DNA of 64,000 bases from assembly GCA_964017195.1 (NCBI GenBank), contig OZ024890.1:45137926-45201925 (forward strand), in the 5' to 3' direction. Under the pieces are notes generated by a model, which did no database searches, was not told the origin of the DNA, and saw only the letters and a program-made list of their open reading frames with translations. Source of the stretch: Siderastrea radians. Lineage: Eukaryota; Cnidaria; Anthozoa; Scleractinia; Rhizangiidae. The translations under genes were made by a program, and so were the position numbers. Below, piece by piece: positions 20,766 to 31,760 of this stretch. Numbering within the stretch: the first letter of the stretch is position 1; each line of letters starts with the position of its first letter.

Positions 20766-23700
20766 TTAACCCTTTACCGTCAGCGTTTTTCCCTTAGAAA
20801 AACGCATTTTTTACCGCTAAAGCGGTTTTTGAAGTGCTATGGTGCCAAATGCCACTAAACTTTGCTACAAAAGCGTTTTCTTACATTTTAGCTCAATTTT
20901 GAGCCAGCTTCTGTTGAAAATTGTACATTATTTTGGTTTCAGGCATGCGCATAAGCCAAAATTTGGCTGATTCATTTCTAATTTTTTCTCGCTTCTTTTG
21001 CTTTCCTTTTTCTCTCCCTTTCTTTTCTCTTTATCTTCTACCCTTTATCACCTTTCTATCCACTGGAAAAGTTTTGGCCTCAGTCCTTCTAAAATCCTGG
21101 AAATGGAACATTGATCAACTAGGTGACTTGGCCTATTTTACCACCAACTTTGCAGCCAAAATTGGACACGTTTTTCTGGTATAGCTCTGCCAGGATTTGG
21201 TCGATATTCAAAATGGACACACGTATGGATGGATCTGTCCTTGCTGTGCTAGCTGCTTATCAAAACAATCTGGTGACGTCAAAAATGATGACGTCACAAG
21301 TGGCTGAATGGTTCCCGACTTCGACGTCGGGAAAATACAACTCTTGACGGAAAAGAGTTAACTAAACAATCGAAAATCGTTAATCATGACAAATCTTACT
21401 CGTTTGAGACTGATTTTGGTTGATTTATCAGGTTTAATGCAAAAAAAGAACACATTTGAAACAAAATGTCCTTTTCTTTAACCCTTTACCGTCAGCGTTT
21501 TTCCCTTAGAAAAACGCATTTTTTACCGCTAAAGCGGTTTTTGAAGTGCTATGGTGCCAAATGCCACTAAACTTTGCTACAAAAGCGTTTTCTTACATTT
21601 TAGCTCAATTTTGAGCCAGCTTCTGTTGAAAATTGTACATTATTTTGGTTTCAGGCATGCGCATAAGCCAAAATTTGGACTTAATTTTTTTTTGTGTTTT
21701 TTTTTTTTTTGCTGATTCATTTCTAATTTTTTCTCGCTTCTTTTGCTTTCCTTTTTCTCTCCCTTTCTTTTCTCTTTATCTTCTACCCTTTATCACCTTT
21801 CTATCCACTGGAAAAGTTTTGGCCTCAGTCCTTCTAAAATCCTGGAAATGGAACATTGATCAACTAGGTGACTTGGCCTATTTTACCACCAACTTTGCAG
21901 CCAAAATTGGACACGTTTTTCTGGTATAGCTCTGCCAGGATTTGGTCGATATTCAAAATGGACACACGTATGGATGGATCTGTCCTTGCTGTGCTAGCTG
22001 CTTATCAAAACAATCTGGTGACGTCAAAAATGATGACGTCACAAGTGGCTGAATGGTTCCCGACTTCGACGTCGGGAAAATACAACTCTTGACGGAAAAG
22101 AGTTAACTAAACAATCGAAAATCGTTAATCATGACAAATCTTACTCGTTTGAGACTGATTTTGGTTGATTTATCAGGTTTAATGCAAAAAAAGAACACAT
22201 TTGAAACAAAATGTCCTTTTCTTTAACCCTTTACCGTCAGCGTTTTTCCCTTAGAAAAACGCATTTTTTACCGCTAAAGCGGTTTTTGAAGTGCTATGGT
22301 GCCAAATGCCACTAAACTTTGCTACAAAAGCGTTTTCTTACATTTTAGCTCAATTTTGAGCCAGCTTCTGTTGAAAATTGTACATTATTTTGGTTTCAGG
22401 CATGCGCATAAGCCAAAATTTGGACTTAATTTTTTTTTGTGTTTTTTTTTTTTTTTGCTGATTCATTTCTAATTTTTTCTCGCTTCTTTTGCTTTCCTTT
22501 TTCTCTCCCTTTCTTTTCTCTTTATCTTCTACCCTTTATCACCTTTCTATCCACTGGAAAAGTTTTGGCCTCAGTCCTTCTAAAATCCTGGAAATGGAAC
22601 ATTGATCAACTAGGTGACTTGGCCTATTTTACCACCAACTTTGCAGCCAAAATTGGACACGTTTTTCTGGTATAGCTCTGCCAGGATTTGGTCGATATTC
22701 AAAATGGACACACGTATGGATGGATCTGTCCTTGCTGTGCTAGCTGCTTATCAAAACAATCTGGTGACGTCAAAAATGATGACGTCACAAGTGGCTGAAT
22801 GGTTCCCGACTTCGACGTCGGGAAAATACAACTCTTGACGGAAAAGAGTTAACTAAACAATCGAAAATCGTTAATCATGACAAATCTTACTCGTTTGAGA
22901 CTGATTTTGGTTGATTTATCAGGTTTAATGCAAAAAAAGAACACATTTGAAACAAAATGTCCTTTTCTTTAACCCTTTACCGTCAGCGTTTTTCCCTTAG
23001 AAAAACGCATTTTTTACCGCTAAAGCGGTTTTTGAAGTGCTATGGTGCCAAATGCCACTAAACTTTGCTACAAAAGCGTTTTCTTACATTTTAGCTCAAT
23101 TTTGAGCCAGCTTCTGTTGAAAATTGTACATTATTTTGGTTTCAGGCATGCGCATAAGCCAAAATTTGGACTTAATTTTTTTTTGTGTTTTTTTTTTTTT
23201 TGCTGATTCATTTCTAATTTTTTCTCGCTTCTTTTGCTTTCCTTTTTCTCTCCCTTTCTTTTCTCTTTATCTTCTACCCTTTATCACCTTTCTATCCACT
23301 GGAAAAGTTTTGGCCTCAGTCCTTCTAAAATCCTGGAAATGGAACATTGATCAACTAGGTGACTTGGCCTATTTTACCACCAACTTTGCAGCCAAAATTG
23401 GACACGTTTTTCTGGTATAGCTCTGCCAGGATTTGGTCGATATTCAAAATGGACACACGTATGGATGGATCTGTCCTTGCTGTGCTAGCTGCTTATCAAA
23501 ACAATCTGGTGACGTCAAAAATGATGACGTCACAAGTGGCTGAATGGTTCCCGACTTCGACGTCGGGAAAATACAACTCTTGACGGAAAAGAGTTAACTA
23601 AACAATCGAAAATCGTTAATCATGACAAATCTTACTCGTTTGAGACTGATTTTGGTTGATTTATCAGGTTTAATGCAAAAAAAGAACACATTTGAAACAA

Positions 23701-25086
23701 AATGTCCTTTTCTTTAACCCTTTACCGTCAGCGTTTTTCCCTTAGAAAAACGCATTTTTTACCGCTAAAGCGGTTTTTGAAGTGCTATGGTGCCAAATGC
23801 CACTAAACTTTGCTACAAAAGCGTTTTCTTACATTTTAGCTCAATTTTGAGCCAGCTTCTGTTGAAAATTGTACATTATTTTGGTTTCAGGCATGCGCAT
23901 AAGCCAAAATTTGGACTTAATTTTTTTTTGTGTTTTTTTTTTTTTTGCTGATTCATTTCTAATTTTTTCTCGCTTCTTTTGCTTTCCTTTTTCTCTCCCT
24001 TTCTTTTCTCTTTATCTTCTACCCTTTATCACCTTTCTATCCACTGGAAAAGTTTTGGCCTCAGTCCTTCTAAAATCCTGGAAATGGAACATTGATCAAC
24101 TAGGTGACTTGGCCTATTTTACCACCAACTTTGCAGCCAAAATTGGACACGTTTTTCTGGTATAGCTCTGCCAGGATTTGGTCGATATTCAAAATGGACA
24201 CACGTATGGATGGATCTGTCCTTGCTGTGCTAGCTGCTTATCAAAACAATCTGGTGACGTCAAAAATGATGACGTCACAAGTGGCTGAATGGTTCCCGAC
24301 TTCGACGTCGGGAAAATACAACTCTTGACGGAAAAGAGTTAACTAAACAATCGAAAATCGTTAATCATGACAAATCTTACTCGTTTGAGACTGATTTTGG
24401 TTGATTTATCAGGTTTAATGCAAAAAAAGAACACATTTGAAACAAAAGGTCCTTTTCTTTAACCCTTTACCGTCAGCGTTTTTCCCTTAGAAAAACGCAT
24501 TTTTTACCGCTAAAGCGGTTTTTGAAGTGCTATGGTGCCAAATGCCACTAAACTTTGCTACAAAAGCGTTTTCTTACATTTTAGCTCAATTTTGAGCCAG
24601 CTTCTGTTGAAAATTGTACATTATTTTGGTTTCAGGCATGCGCATAAGCCAAAATTTGGACTTAATTTTTTTTTGTGTTTTTTTTTTTTTGCTGATTCAT
24701 TTCTAATTTTTTCTCGTTTCTTTTGCTTTCCTTTTTCTCTCCCTTTCTTTTCTCTTTATCTTCTACCCTTTATCACCTTTCTATCCACTGGAAAAGTTTT
24801 GGCCTCAGTCCTTCTAAAATCCTGGAAATGGAACATTGATCAACTAGGTGACTTGGCCTATTTTACCACCAACTTTGCAGCCAAAATTGGACACGTTTTT
24901 CTGGTATAGCTCTGCCAGGATTTGGTCGATATTCAAAATGGACACACGTATGGATGGATCTGTCCTTGCTGTGCTAGCTGCTTATCAAAACAATCTGGTG
25001 ACGTCAAAAATGATGACGTCACAAGTGGCTGAATGGTTCCCGACTTCGACGTCGGGAAAATACAACTCTTGACGGAAAAGAGTTAA
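20766..25086 (+). repeat. tandem array of six TTAA-terminated elements (about 745-bp unit)
   Basis: Units start at TTAA 20766, 21478, 22223, 22969, 23714 and 24459. Each holds an element of 596-629 bases that begins TTAACCCTTTACCGTCAGC and ends TTGACGGAAAAGAGTTAA, so the ends are imperfect inverted repeats bounded by TTAA, as in piggyBac-like MITEs. A 116-117-base spacer starting CTAAACAATCG separates them. The first copy lacks a 33-base T-rich stretch (ACTTAATTTTTTTTTGTG...), and the last ends at 25086 without a spacer. Copies differ only at scattered positions (for example TGTCC to GGTCC before copy 6, CGCTTC to CGTTTC in copy 6). The 98- and 74-codon ORFs repeated in every unit reflect copy identity, not coding. 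Confidence 0.9.
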
Positions 25087-25262
25087 TGAAAAAATCCAAT
25101 GAATACCTTCTGGAAAAGGAACTTAGTTCAAGCGCTGCCTTTGTAGTTATAGGTACTCTAGTCACGGTGGTAAGCATTTTGATGCTGTTTAAGTGTTGCA
25201 AGACCCCACATTACCTACGGTCATGCAGAAATATACAAACCTTACTGTCGCCGAGCTTCTGA
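25086..25262 (+). CDS. small ORF for a possible single-pass membrane peptide
   Basis: 58 codons starting at the ATG that overlaps the last TTAA of the tandem array. After a charged N-terminus (KKSNEYLLEKELSSS) it has a hydrophobic helix, AAFVVIGTLVTVVSILMLF, and then a basic tail with KCCK. The layout is that of a type I or III membrane anchor, or the last exon of a receptor. No homologue is recognised, and a chance ORF cannot be excluded. Upstream of the array the frame has stops, so the array did not split a longer continuous ORF. Confidence 0.25.
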   Translation: MKKSNEYLLEKELSSSAAFVVIGTLVTVVSILMLFKCCKTPHYLRSCRNIQTLLSPSF

Positions 25263-26080
25263 CTGGGGCGACAGGAGTGCCGCAAGCTGTTTTCTGTCTG
25301 CTCAAATCACCATACACTTCCTTCTTCAGCAGCACTAAGGGGCCGATTACACTAAGCGTCCGTCAATGTTTCAAAAGAGCTAACAATTCTAGCAACTTAC
25401 TATAACCAAATGACAAATTAGAATAACTATCACGTGTATATCACTACCCGATTCTAAACGAAATGTAGACGTGTAGCTTCTTTTCGAATACCGCTTGTTT
25501 TTGTCCTAATGGTACCAATGATCAGGAATTAAAATTTCCCCAAACAATTACAGCTCCGGAACATTTCTAATTTTAAAAAGCACCAAGAGTAACTCCTCAC
25601 AGATAAAGTTAAAGAAAAAGAGGCCGCCTTATCTCTCCCTTTGTCTCTTCGCACTCTTTTTCTCAAATCGCGCTTTCTTCACTGTCTCGTCTCTTTGGCT
25701 CGTTCATGAAGTTGAATAAAAGGTCGAATTCGTTCTCAACAACAGAAGAGGCGATTTTCAAAATTCGTCGGGATGATGAAAATTTCTGATTTGAAACTTC
25801 CTTGTCGTGCAAGGCTTTCCTGTCAATACAAAACAGCTAAAATATAATATATAGATTTACCAAGCCCAAAAGCGGAGCCGCTAAGGAATAAACCAGTGTT
25901 CGTTTCTCAAAAATAGTCCTGAAACTTTTCGGTCCGAAATATATTTCGAGCTTTTTTTTGGCTCGCTTCGAAAGTGTTTCTCATTAAAAGCCCGAAAGCG
26001 TTGCGAATTATCATTCAATATTTTGGGGATCTGTTCTGTAAAACCAAGCTCGAAAGGTCATTCTAGAGGCTGAGCACAAC

Positions 26081-26115
<35 letters not shown>

Positions 26116-26231
26116 GAATTTTAGTTCTTAAAAATTTTTTTAAACTAATAATTGATTGTAATTTCTTAGCATCTTATTCTTATCTTTCCATTGTATTTTC
26201 ACTATGACTATCTTTATTAAAAAAAAAAAAA

Positions 26232-26272
<41 letters not shown>

Positions 26273-26636
26273 GCAATGTTTCCATATCCTGTCATTTCAC
26301 TGTCAAAGCTTGTCACATTTCCTTGGATTATTGGCTGTTCGCTTGAATGAACTTGAATTGGGGGGGCGCTCATTTACAACTTACAACAAAATAAAACTTG
26401 TTCTGAAGTAAATGGGTTATCTTCATCGCGTTCAGATGTTAACAAATAACATGAACCGCCACTATTAGTCTAGTCAAAAATCTATACTGGCATTTCACTG
26501 GCATGTTACTGCGATTACTTGGAAGAAAAGATTTAGAGAGCTTCGAAGAACCTGTAATAAAATTATCGAAGAAATGTCGGAAAGGTTTTGGCGGCCGTGA
26601 AGAAGTTCGAACACTTTAAGAAACACGCATTACTTA
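25263..26636. other. no supported gene; two (ATT)n microsatellites
   Basis: Non-coding sequence with ATT-type triplet runs at about 26083-26115 and 26230-26272 and a run of A before the second. Nothing else recognised. Confidence 0.5.
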
Positions 26637-27030
26637 CAGAATAAAATAGATTTAAACCCAAAACTGCTTCGCTTATAGTTACTTAAGTACCTTTTATATT
26701 ACATTATCTAACTTGAGACTATCGAGATTGAAAACAAACAAACACCAAACATGCTTAATTCTGTGACATAAGTCTTGCGGCTGCGTGTTGTTAAAAACTC
26801 GGGCTCTTTTAGAAATGCACAGAACTGTTTTTGGAAGCTTTTTGGATAAAATAGGTTTAAACCGACAACTACATCGCTTATAGTTTCTTAAATAGCTTTT
26901 ATGTTTCGTTCTCTAACTAGAGACCATCAAGATTGAAAACAAACACCAAACACGCTTTAAATTATGGCATAAGTTTTGCGGATGCAAAGTAAGCCTATAT
27001 AAAGTTAGGCTCTTTGAGGAACACACAAAA
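26637..27030 (+). repeat. two diverged tandem copies of a roughly 200-bp sequence
   Basis: 26637-26840 and 26845-27030 share GATAAAATAGRTTTAAAC-like starts, TCGCTTATAGTT, ATTGAAAACAAAC, CACCAAACA, GGCTCTTT and AACTGTTTT, in order. Non-coding. Confidence 0.65.
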
Positions 27031-27694
27031 CTGTTTTCGACAACTGCTTTGCTTGAAAGATTACTACTACTGAAAACTTCTAGGACAAGAAAATCGACAA
27101 TTGCATGCAGAGATGCACCCGACAGGCAAAATTGAAAGCAATTATTGTCGTGCGACTGTGCTTTGACCTACTGTTGTGAAAAAACAAACACAAAATAATG
27201 GACAGAGAAATCAATTTTGAAAAAGTTTATTCGAAAACCCGTAAGTTGATACTTAAATGCAATTCGGGTTACACTTCCAGCATCGTGGGTCCGTCCACGC
27301 GAGTGAAATTGGCTGAGCATGGCAAACATTTTAGACTGCATCTGTCGCAAATCTGAGCACGATTTCTAATGACTTTTTAAAGTCAAAAGTAAATGACACC
27401 ATTTCTAATGACATCAATTAAATTTTCATTTCAAATTGTAATTTCTTTGACTGTCATACTCAAAATCATGTACCTTAAACCCTTTAAAAACTTCACTTAC
27501 TCGGTTGTGTTTCAGAACAGGGCACGCTCTCCGCCGTGAAGAAACCAAAGATCAACTCCTTTGAAGCCATTTTCGTAACTTAAACGACTTGAACTTTTCG
27601 TCTTCCACCAGTATTCTTTTGAACTTTTTCTTACCATTTTTAGATATTACATGTTTTTTCTCAAGTTTAAAGCTTCAGTACTGTCGAACAATCG
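27031..27694. other. no supported gene
   Basis: AT-rich non-coding sequence; the minus-strand ORF at 27168-27350 has no features. Confidence 0.4.
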
Positions 27695-27732
27695 TTTTGG
27701 ATTGAAAAAGAAACCTCTTTTTCAATCCAAAA
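27695..27732. other. perfect 17-bp hairpin
   Basis: TTTTGGATTGAAAAAGA pairs perfectly with TCTTTTTCAATCCAAAA across an AACC loop. It is too short for a typical cnidarian microRNA precursor but stands out. Function unknown. Confidence 0.6.
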
Positions 27733-27954
27733 GCACCGCCCAAATTTCCCGCCAAGAAAGGATGGCATTCTCCACCCCTCTTCGGGTTGTCTCAGGACTC
27801 CCTTCCCCCTCCCCCAGAATCTGTACGGACGGGCGTACGCTGACGTCACAAAAATTTGCTTAGCAATGGTGCTCCTATGGCGGGCTTCGTCCGCGGGTTC
27901 CGCTACCACTAACGGAATATGGTGGCCGTTAGAATTAACATATCAAAGTCTAAC

Positions 27955-28163
27955 AAATAATTGCACAAATCCATTGCAATCTCCTTCAACACAGCACTGC
28001 GGTGACCAAGCCTGACATGATCAGTGCTCTAAACTAGAAGTAGAAGCGGACAACTGCTGTTCCGCCCTAACATCGGGGCTCGTCAGCGCGTTGAAGCTGT
28101 AACACTGATCATCAGGTTTGCCACCGTAGCGCTGTATTTAAGATGATTGCAGTGCAATTATTT
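27955..28163. repeat. foldback element
   Basis: AAATAATTGCAC at the left end and GTGCAATTATTT at the right. Inner arms pair through CATTGCAATC, CACAGCACTGCGGTGACCAA, GCCTGAC and ATGATCAGTG around a roughly 70-base centre. Non-coding. Confidence 0.8.
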
Positions 28164-28217
28164 ATTTCGTGCCACTCGGCACGAAGAGGATGGGTGAGTG
28201 GTATAAGAGTCAAAGTT

Positions 28218-28229
28218 ATAACGATTCAT
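28218..28229. repeat. target-site duplication, left copy
   Basis: ATAACGATTCAT, repeated exactly at 29608-29619 behind an A-rich tail. Marks the 5' boundary of the L1/Tx1-like insertion. Confidence 0.85.
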
Positions 28230-28239
28230 TGATATTTAG

Positions 28240-29201
28240 GTCTCGGTACGTAAAAAACGTTTCGTTTTTGAACACTTTGACAAATTGATGAGTCTAAGCT
28301 CGAAAGCAGTATATCAGCTGACAAAAGAACGCGTCACTTTATTACCTTCAGCTCAAACAAAATGGAACCAAATATTTTCTGAACGTATTTTGATTTGGAA
28401 AGACCTATATATTATACCATATCAATGCACACTTGACACTAATTTAAGAGAATTTCAATTCAAAATTCTGCACAGAATTCTAACCACAAATTATAGCTTG
28501 TACAAGATGTCTCTTATACCTTCTCCGGTATGTAGTTTCTGTGACAATAATGACGAATCCCTCCGACATCTGTTTGTTCATTGTTCCTTTGTATCAACAT
28601 TCTGGGATCAAAAACTAAATTGGAACCCTATCTGTAGGGATATTTTTGATAATCCTGACGATAACGCCATTTTATTTGGTATTCCATCAACTGGGCAAAC
28701 GGAGGGAAATTACCTTATTCTTAAAGTGGTACTATGATCAAAAAATCACTTTTATTTTTTCTTCGGATTTCGAAACTATGTTTGTTAAACACTCCCCAAG
28801 CGAAATTATAAGCGTTAATTTTGAGAAGAAGACCGTTAATTTAAACTGCAATTTTCCGGTTTAATGGTCCGCCATTATTACACCAGAAAGGATACAATGA
28901 CGTCATACACTCAAGAGCTGTAAAATGTAATTTTATGCTTATAATTTCGCTTGGGGAGTGTTTAATAAACATAGTTTCGAAATCCGAAGAAATAAAAGTG
29001 GTTTTTTGATCATAGTAGCACTTTAACACTATTATTTTAGTAGGTAAACAGACTATTTATCAATGTCGTAAAAAACTCATCAAGCCATCATTCGCCCTTT
29101 TCCTTGCTAAAATTGATCATCTTAAGTCCCTGGAGTACCAAATAGCCAAAAAAAGAGGAAAATTAGCCACTTTCTTCGATAAGTGGAAAAATGTTCAATA
29201 A
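28240..29201 (+). pseudogene. ORF2 C-terminus (zinc-knuckle region) of the L1/Tx1-like element
   Basis: The frame carries FQFKILHRILTTNYSLYKM, then CSFCDNNDESLRHLFVHC, the C-x2-C...H...C zf-RVT-type knuckle found downstream of the reverse transcriptase in these elements, and WDQKLNW. It reads to YLIL at 28721. After removal of the TA-flanked insert, the same frame continues as TIILVGKQTIYQCRKKLIKP to KWKNVQ and the TAA at 29199-29201. Without the insert this would be a clean C-terminus; the endonuclease and polymerase parts are missing. Confidence 0.85.
28724..29023. mobile_element. 300-bp foldback element with TA target duplication, nested in the L1-like ORF
   Basis: Ends AAGTGGTACTATGATC and (reverse complement of the right end) AAGTGCTACTATGATC. 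Inverted arms of about 85 bases run through TTCTTCGGATTTCGAAACTA and CTCCCCAAGCGAAATTATAA. TA flanks both sides (28722-28723, 29024-29025). Collapsing to one TA restores the retrotransposon reading frame, which confirms the ends. Non-autonomous, mariner-like by target site. Confidence 0.9.
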
Positions 29202-29619
29202 TAATAATAATTAATATTCGATCGTATTTTGTGTGGTGCGCTAGCTAAAATAATAGGAAATTAGAATTGTAATTGTAATGCATTGTAATGTATTGTACCG
29301 TAATCATAGTGTAATGTATAGTGTATTGTAAGTAATGTAATAGCGTTATTGTTAGAATTTAGGATTGTAGTGTATTGTTTTCGTAGTGTAGTGTTAATTA
29401 TGCATTTAAATGTAACGTACTAGCGATAATAGCTGGACTGTAATTAATGTATTGTTATCGTAGCGTAGTGTTAAGTATACAGTATACATTGTATTGTAAC
29501 TAAGGTAGTAGTGTATTGTATTGTTTTACAGAGTAACCATGAAAATAGTTTGTAAGTGTCGGTTGTAATTAAAGTGCATTAAATAATAATAAAAAAATTT
29601 TTAAAAAATAACGATTCAT

Positions 29620-29929
29620 AGAGTACATCGCCCTATGGATTGGGCTTAAAGGAGACTGGCAAATATATCAGGAAAGAGTACGCTTCTATAGACACACGCG
29701 GATTGACTATACATAACGGCAGGTTTGACAGAAATGAAAATAAAAACTGGAGATAATGTTTTGTAAGTTTAAATATAAAAGAAAGAAAAAGAGTCTTAAA
29801 GAAAGAAATATATATGATTACTGCGACCAATTCTTCAATACAAAAATAGCTAAAACACTCATAAATTTGTTACTATGCAAATTTGTCGCATTTGATTCCT
29901 AGCAGTATACACAAGAAATAAATGTAAAG
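29620..29929. other. no supported gene
   Basis: AT-rich sequence flanking the retrotransposon insertion; nothing recognised. Confidence 0.4.
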
Positions 29930-30045
29930 AAGATCCTTGCAGTAATTAACGCAACTTATGCAGTTGCGAAAAGAAAGCCTGAAAAAATCAGGCTTGCCGG
30001 GATTCGAACAACAACGAAATGAGCCCATTAAACTAGCTCATATCT
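29930..30045 (-). repeat. tRNA-derived SINE (minus orientation)
   Basis: On the minus strand, GTTCGAATCCCGGCAAGCCT gives a tRNA B-box-like core, followed by the hairpin GCCTGATTTTTTCAGGC and then TTCGCAACTGCATAAGTTGC. This arrangement recurs in SINEs I associate with coral genomes. The A-box half is poorly preserved. Confidence 0.65.
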
Positions 30046-31481
30046 CCTAACAACAAAAGCAGCAACAAAGAAAATAGAAAGTCTACAGAAATATGTCAAA
30101 TATATTTTCAGCGTAGTTTTCTCGCTGTGAACAAACATTAGATGTTTTCTTTAATTTTTAATTTTAGTGCTGTTAACGGCATCCTTTTCGTAATTATAGA
30201 GGGCTTTCAATGTTTGTTATCAGTACTCCAGTGGTGTTAACTAACTCCTGTTAATAAGCAACACCATGTAGCCGCTAAAACATAACGTCGGCAAATCAGG
30301 TGGTTTATTCTGTGCAAAGGCTGAGAATGAATGCATAATTAATTTTAAAGGGTTTTAAGTTTGGATGTTGTGTAAAGCTCCAAATAAATTTTGTTCCAGC
30401 TTCCACAGTTTTGCTATAATTTGAAAAATTCTCTCATCTCCTTTGCTTGGTGATGAAGAAAATTATACATTGAAAGATCCTCAACAGATTAAAGTCAATA
30501 CTGGAGAATTTATGTCCCACTGCAACATGACAAACGCCCAAGGAATGAAGCATCGAGAGGACTTGAAGGCTAGGATCAACGCGATAGAGAAATCTCAGAA
30601 ATGTGTTCAATAACATAATTGTGTAGCCAAATCTGAACAAAAATGCTAGGAAATATTATCTTATTTTCCCACACCTCGTCCGACGTTAAAACTGCAACGG
30701 CTGGCAAGATGTTACTTGAAATTAACATTCGTAACATGGGAAAATTTATTTTTCTTTGTTTTCTGAGGAAACAAATATGTTGTTCAAGGGGTGAAATAGG
30801 GAAAGCTAGCATTTTGGGGGAACCAAAAGCAGCGCAGAAATTCGTGGCAAAGGATTCCGTTCCCTAAAATTGTGTGCGACTAATAGAACAAAATAAATCG
30901 TCATCCGTTCGGGAATTCGGTGGGCAGTTCTAAAAATTTTTGGACTACTGCGACTATATTATAGGGCTTTGTGAGCTCATGTCTGCATTTGCGCATGGTT
31001 ATTTTCCCTGTATCTTGCCGCTCCAGAATGTAACCAGAATGTACTTTACACCCTCAAGCTTTTATCAACTCTCACTTATCACAGAAAGATTTTCCTCTTT
31101 TCACTACTCAAACAGTTTCTTCTTCACACACCCATCTATTCTCAGCTGCCTTAAAAAGACGTGCATTTCACGTACAAGAGAGGTGAGGTCGTTTTAAATG
31201 CTTAGATGTAGACGTCGAGATAATGCGAAATATGAAAAATACATGATTTCATCCCTGTGTTGCTATGGTAACACCAACGTGATTAAACTAACTTATCTGG
31301 TAAGTCTGTTCAGTGTGCAGAAAATGTGTGAAGTAGCTTGACCTACCGAGCTGTGACAGTGAATTATCAATCGTTCTGAATGTTGGGTGGTGTGTTCTGA
31401 AAATTGTTACATATCATCGGTTTGCAAGGTCCCCGCGCTTGTGGTCTCCGTCCCCGATTATGGAAAAAAATGAGGTCTTTA
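30046..31481. other. no supported gene
   Basis: Short overlapping ORFs on both strands (30434-31197) show no domain, consistent composition or splice structure. Confidence 0.4.
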
Positions 31482-31760
31482 ACTTCTCGCGCGGGGGCGC
31501 ACGGTGTAGTGTTTAGCGCGTTGTACTTGTGAAGGTCTTGCTTGTAGACGTTGTCATTGCCATCGTGTTGCTTCCTTAGACTAGAAACTTATTCTACATT
31601 GTCTCTCTCCACCCCGGCGACATACTGCTGGCGGTAACCCTGCGATGGACTAGCACCCCATCCAAGAGGGAGTAGTGAAACTCTCAGTTGCTTCATGCTA
31701 CAGAAGCTTGGATAAGCTCTGTGGCTCGTGTGCGACCGCTTACTTTTTTTACTTGACATT
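31482..31760 (+). repeat. SINE with tRNA-like head
   Basis: GGTGTAGTGTTTAGCGCG resembles a tRNA A-box region. The body contains CCCGGCGACATACTGCTGGC, GGTAACCCTGCGATGGACTA, GCACCCCATCC, GGGAGTAGTGAAACTCTCAG and TTCATGCTAC, and the tail ends in a T-rich stretch after GTGCGACC. The same body occurs inverted at 13660-13790. A SINE family common in stony-coral genomes, by memory. Confidence 0.75.

Larger units (their letters stand above)
28230..29607 (+). mobile_element. 5'-truncated L1/Tx1-like non-LTR retrotransposon
   Basis: Bounded by a 12-base duplication (ATAACGATTCAT). It contains the C-terminal part of ORF2, then a roughly 400-base 3' UTR rich in GTATTGTA motifs, and an A-rich end (AATAATAATAAAAAAATTT). 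Only the last segment of the element was inserted, as is usual for target-primed reverse transcription. A 300-bp TIR element (28724-29023) inserted later. Confidence 0.85.

Noticed and set aside
20921..25072. Repeated 98- and 74-codon ORFs in each array unit as a tandem gene family
   Set aside because: They lie wholly inside a TIR-bounded non-coding element, overlap in different frames, and are identical only because the copies are young.
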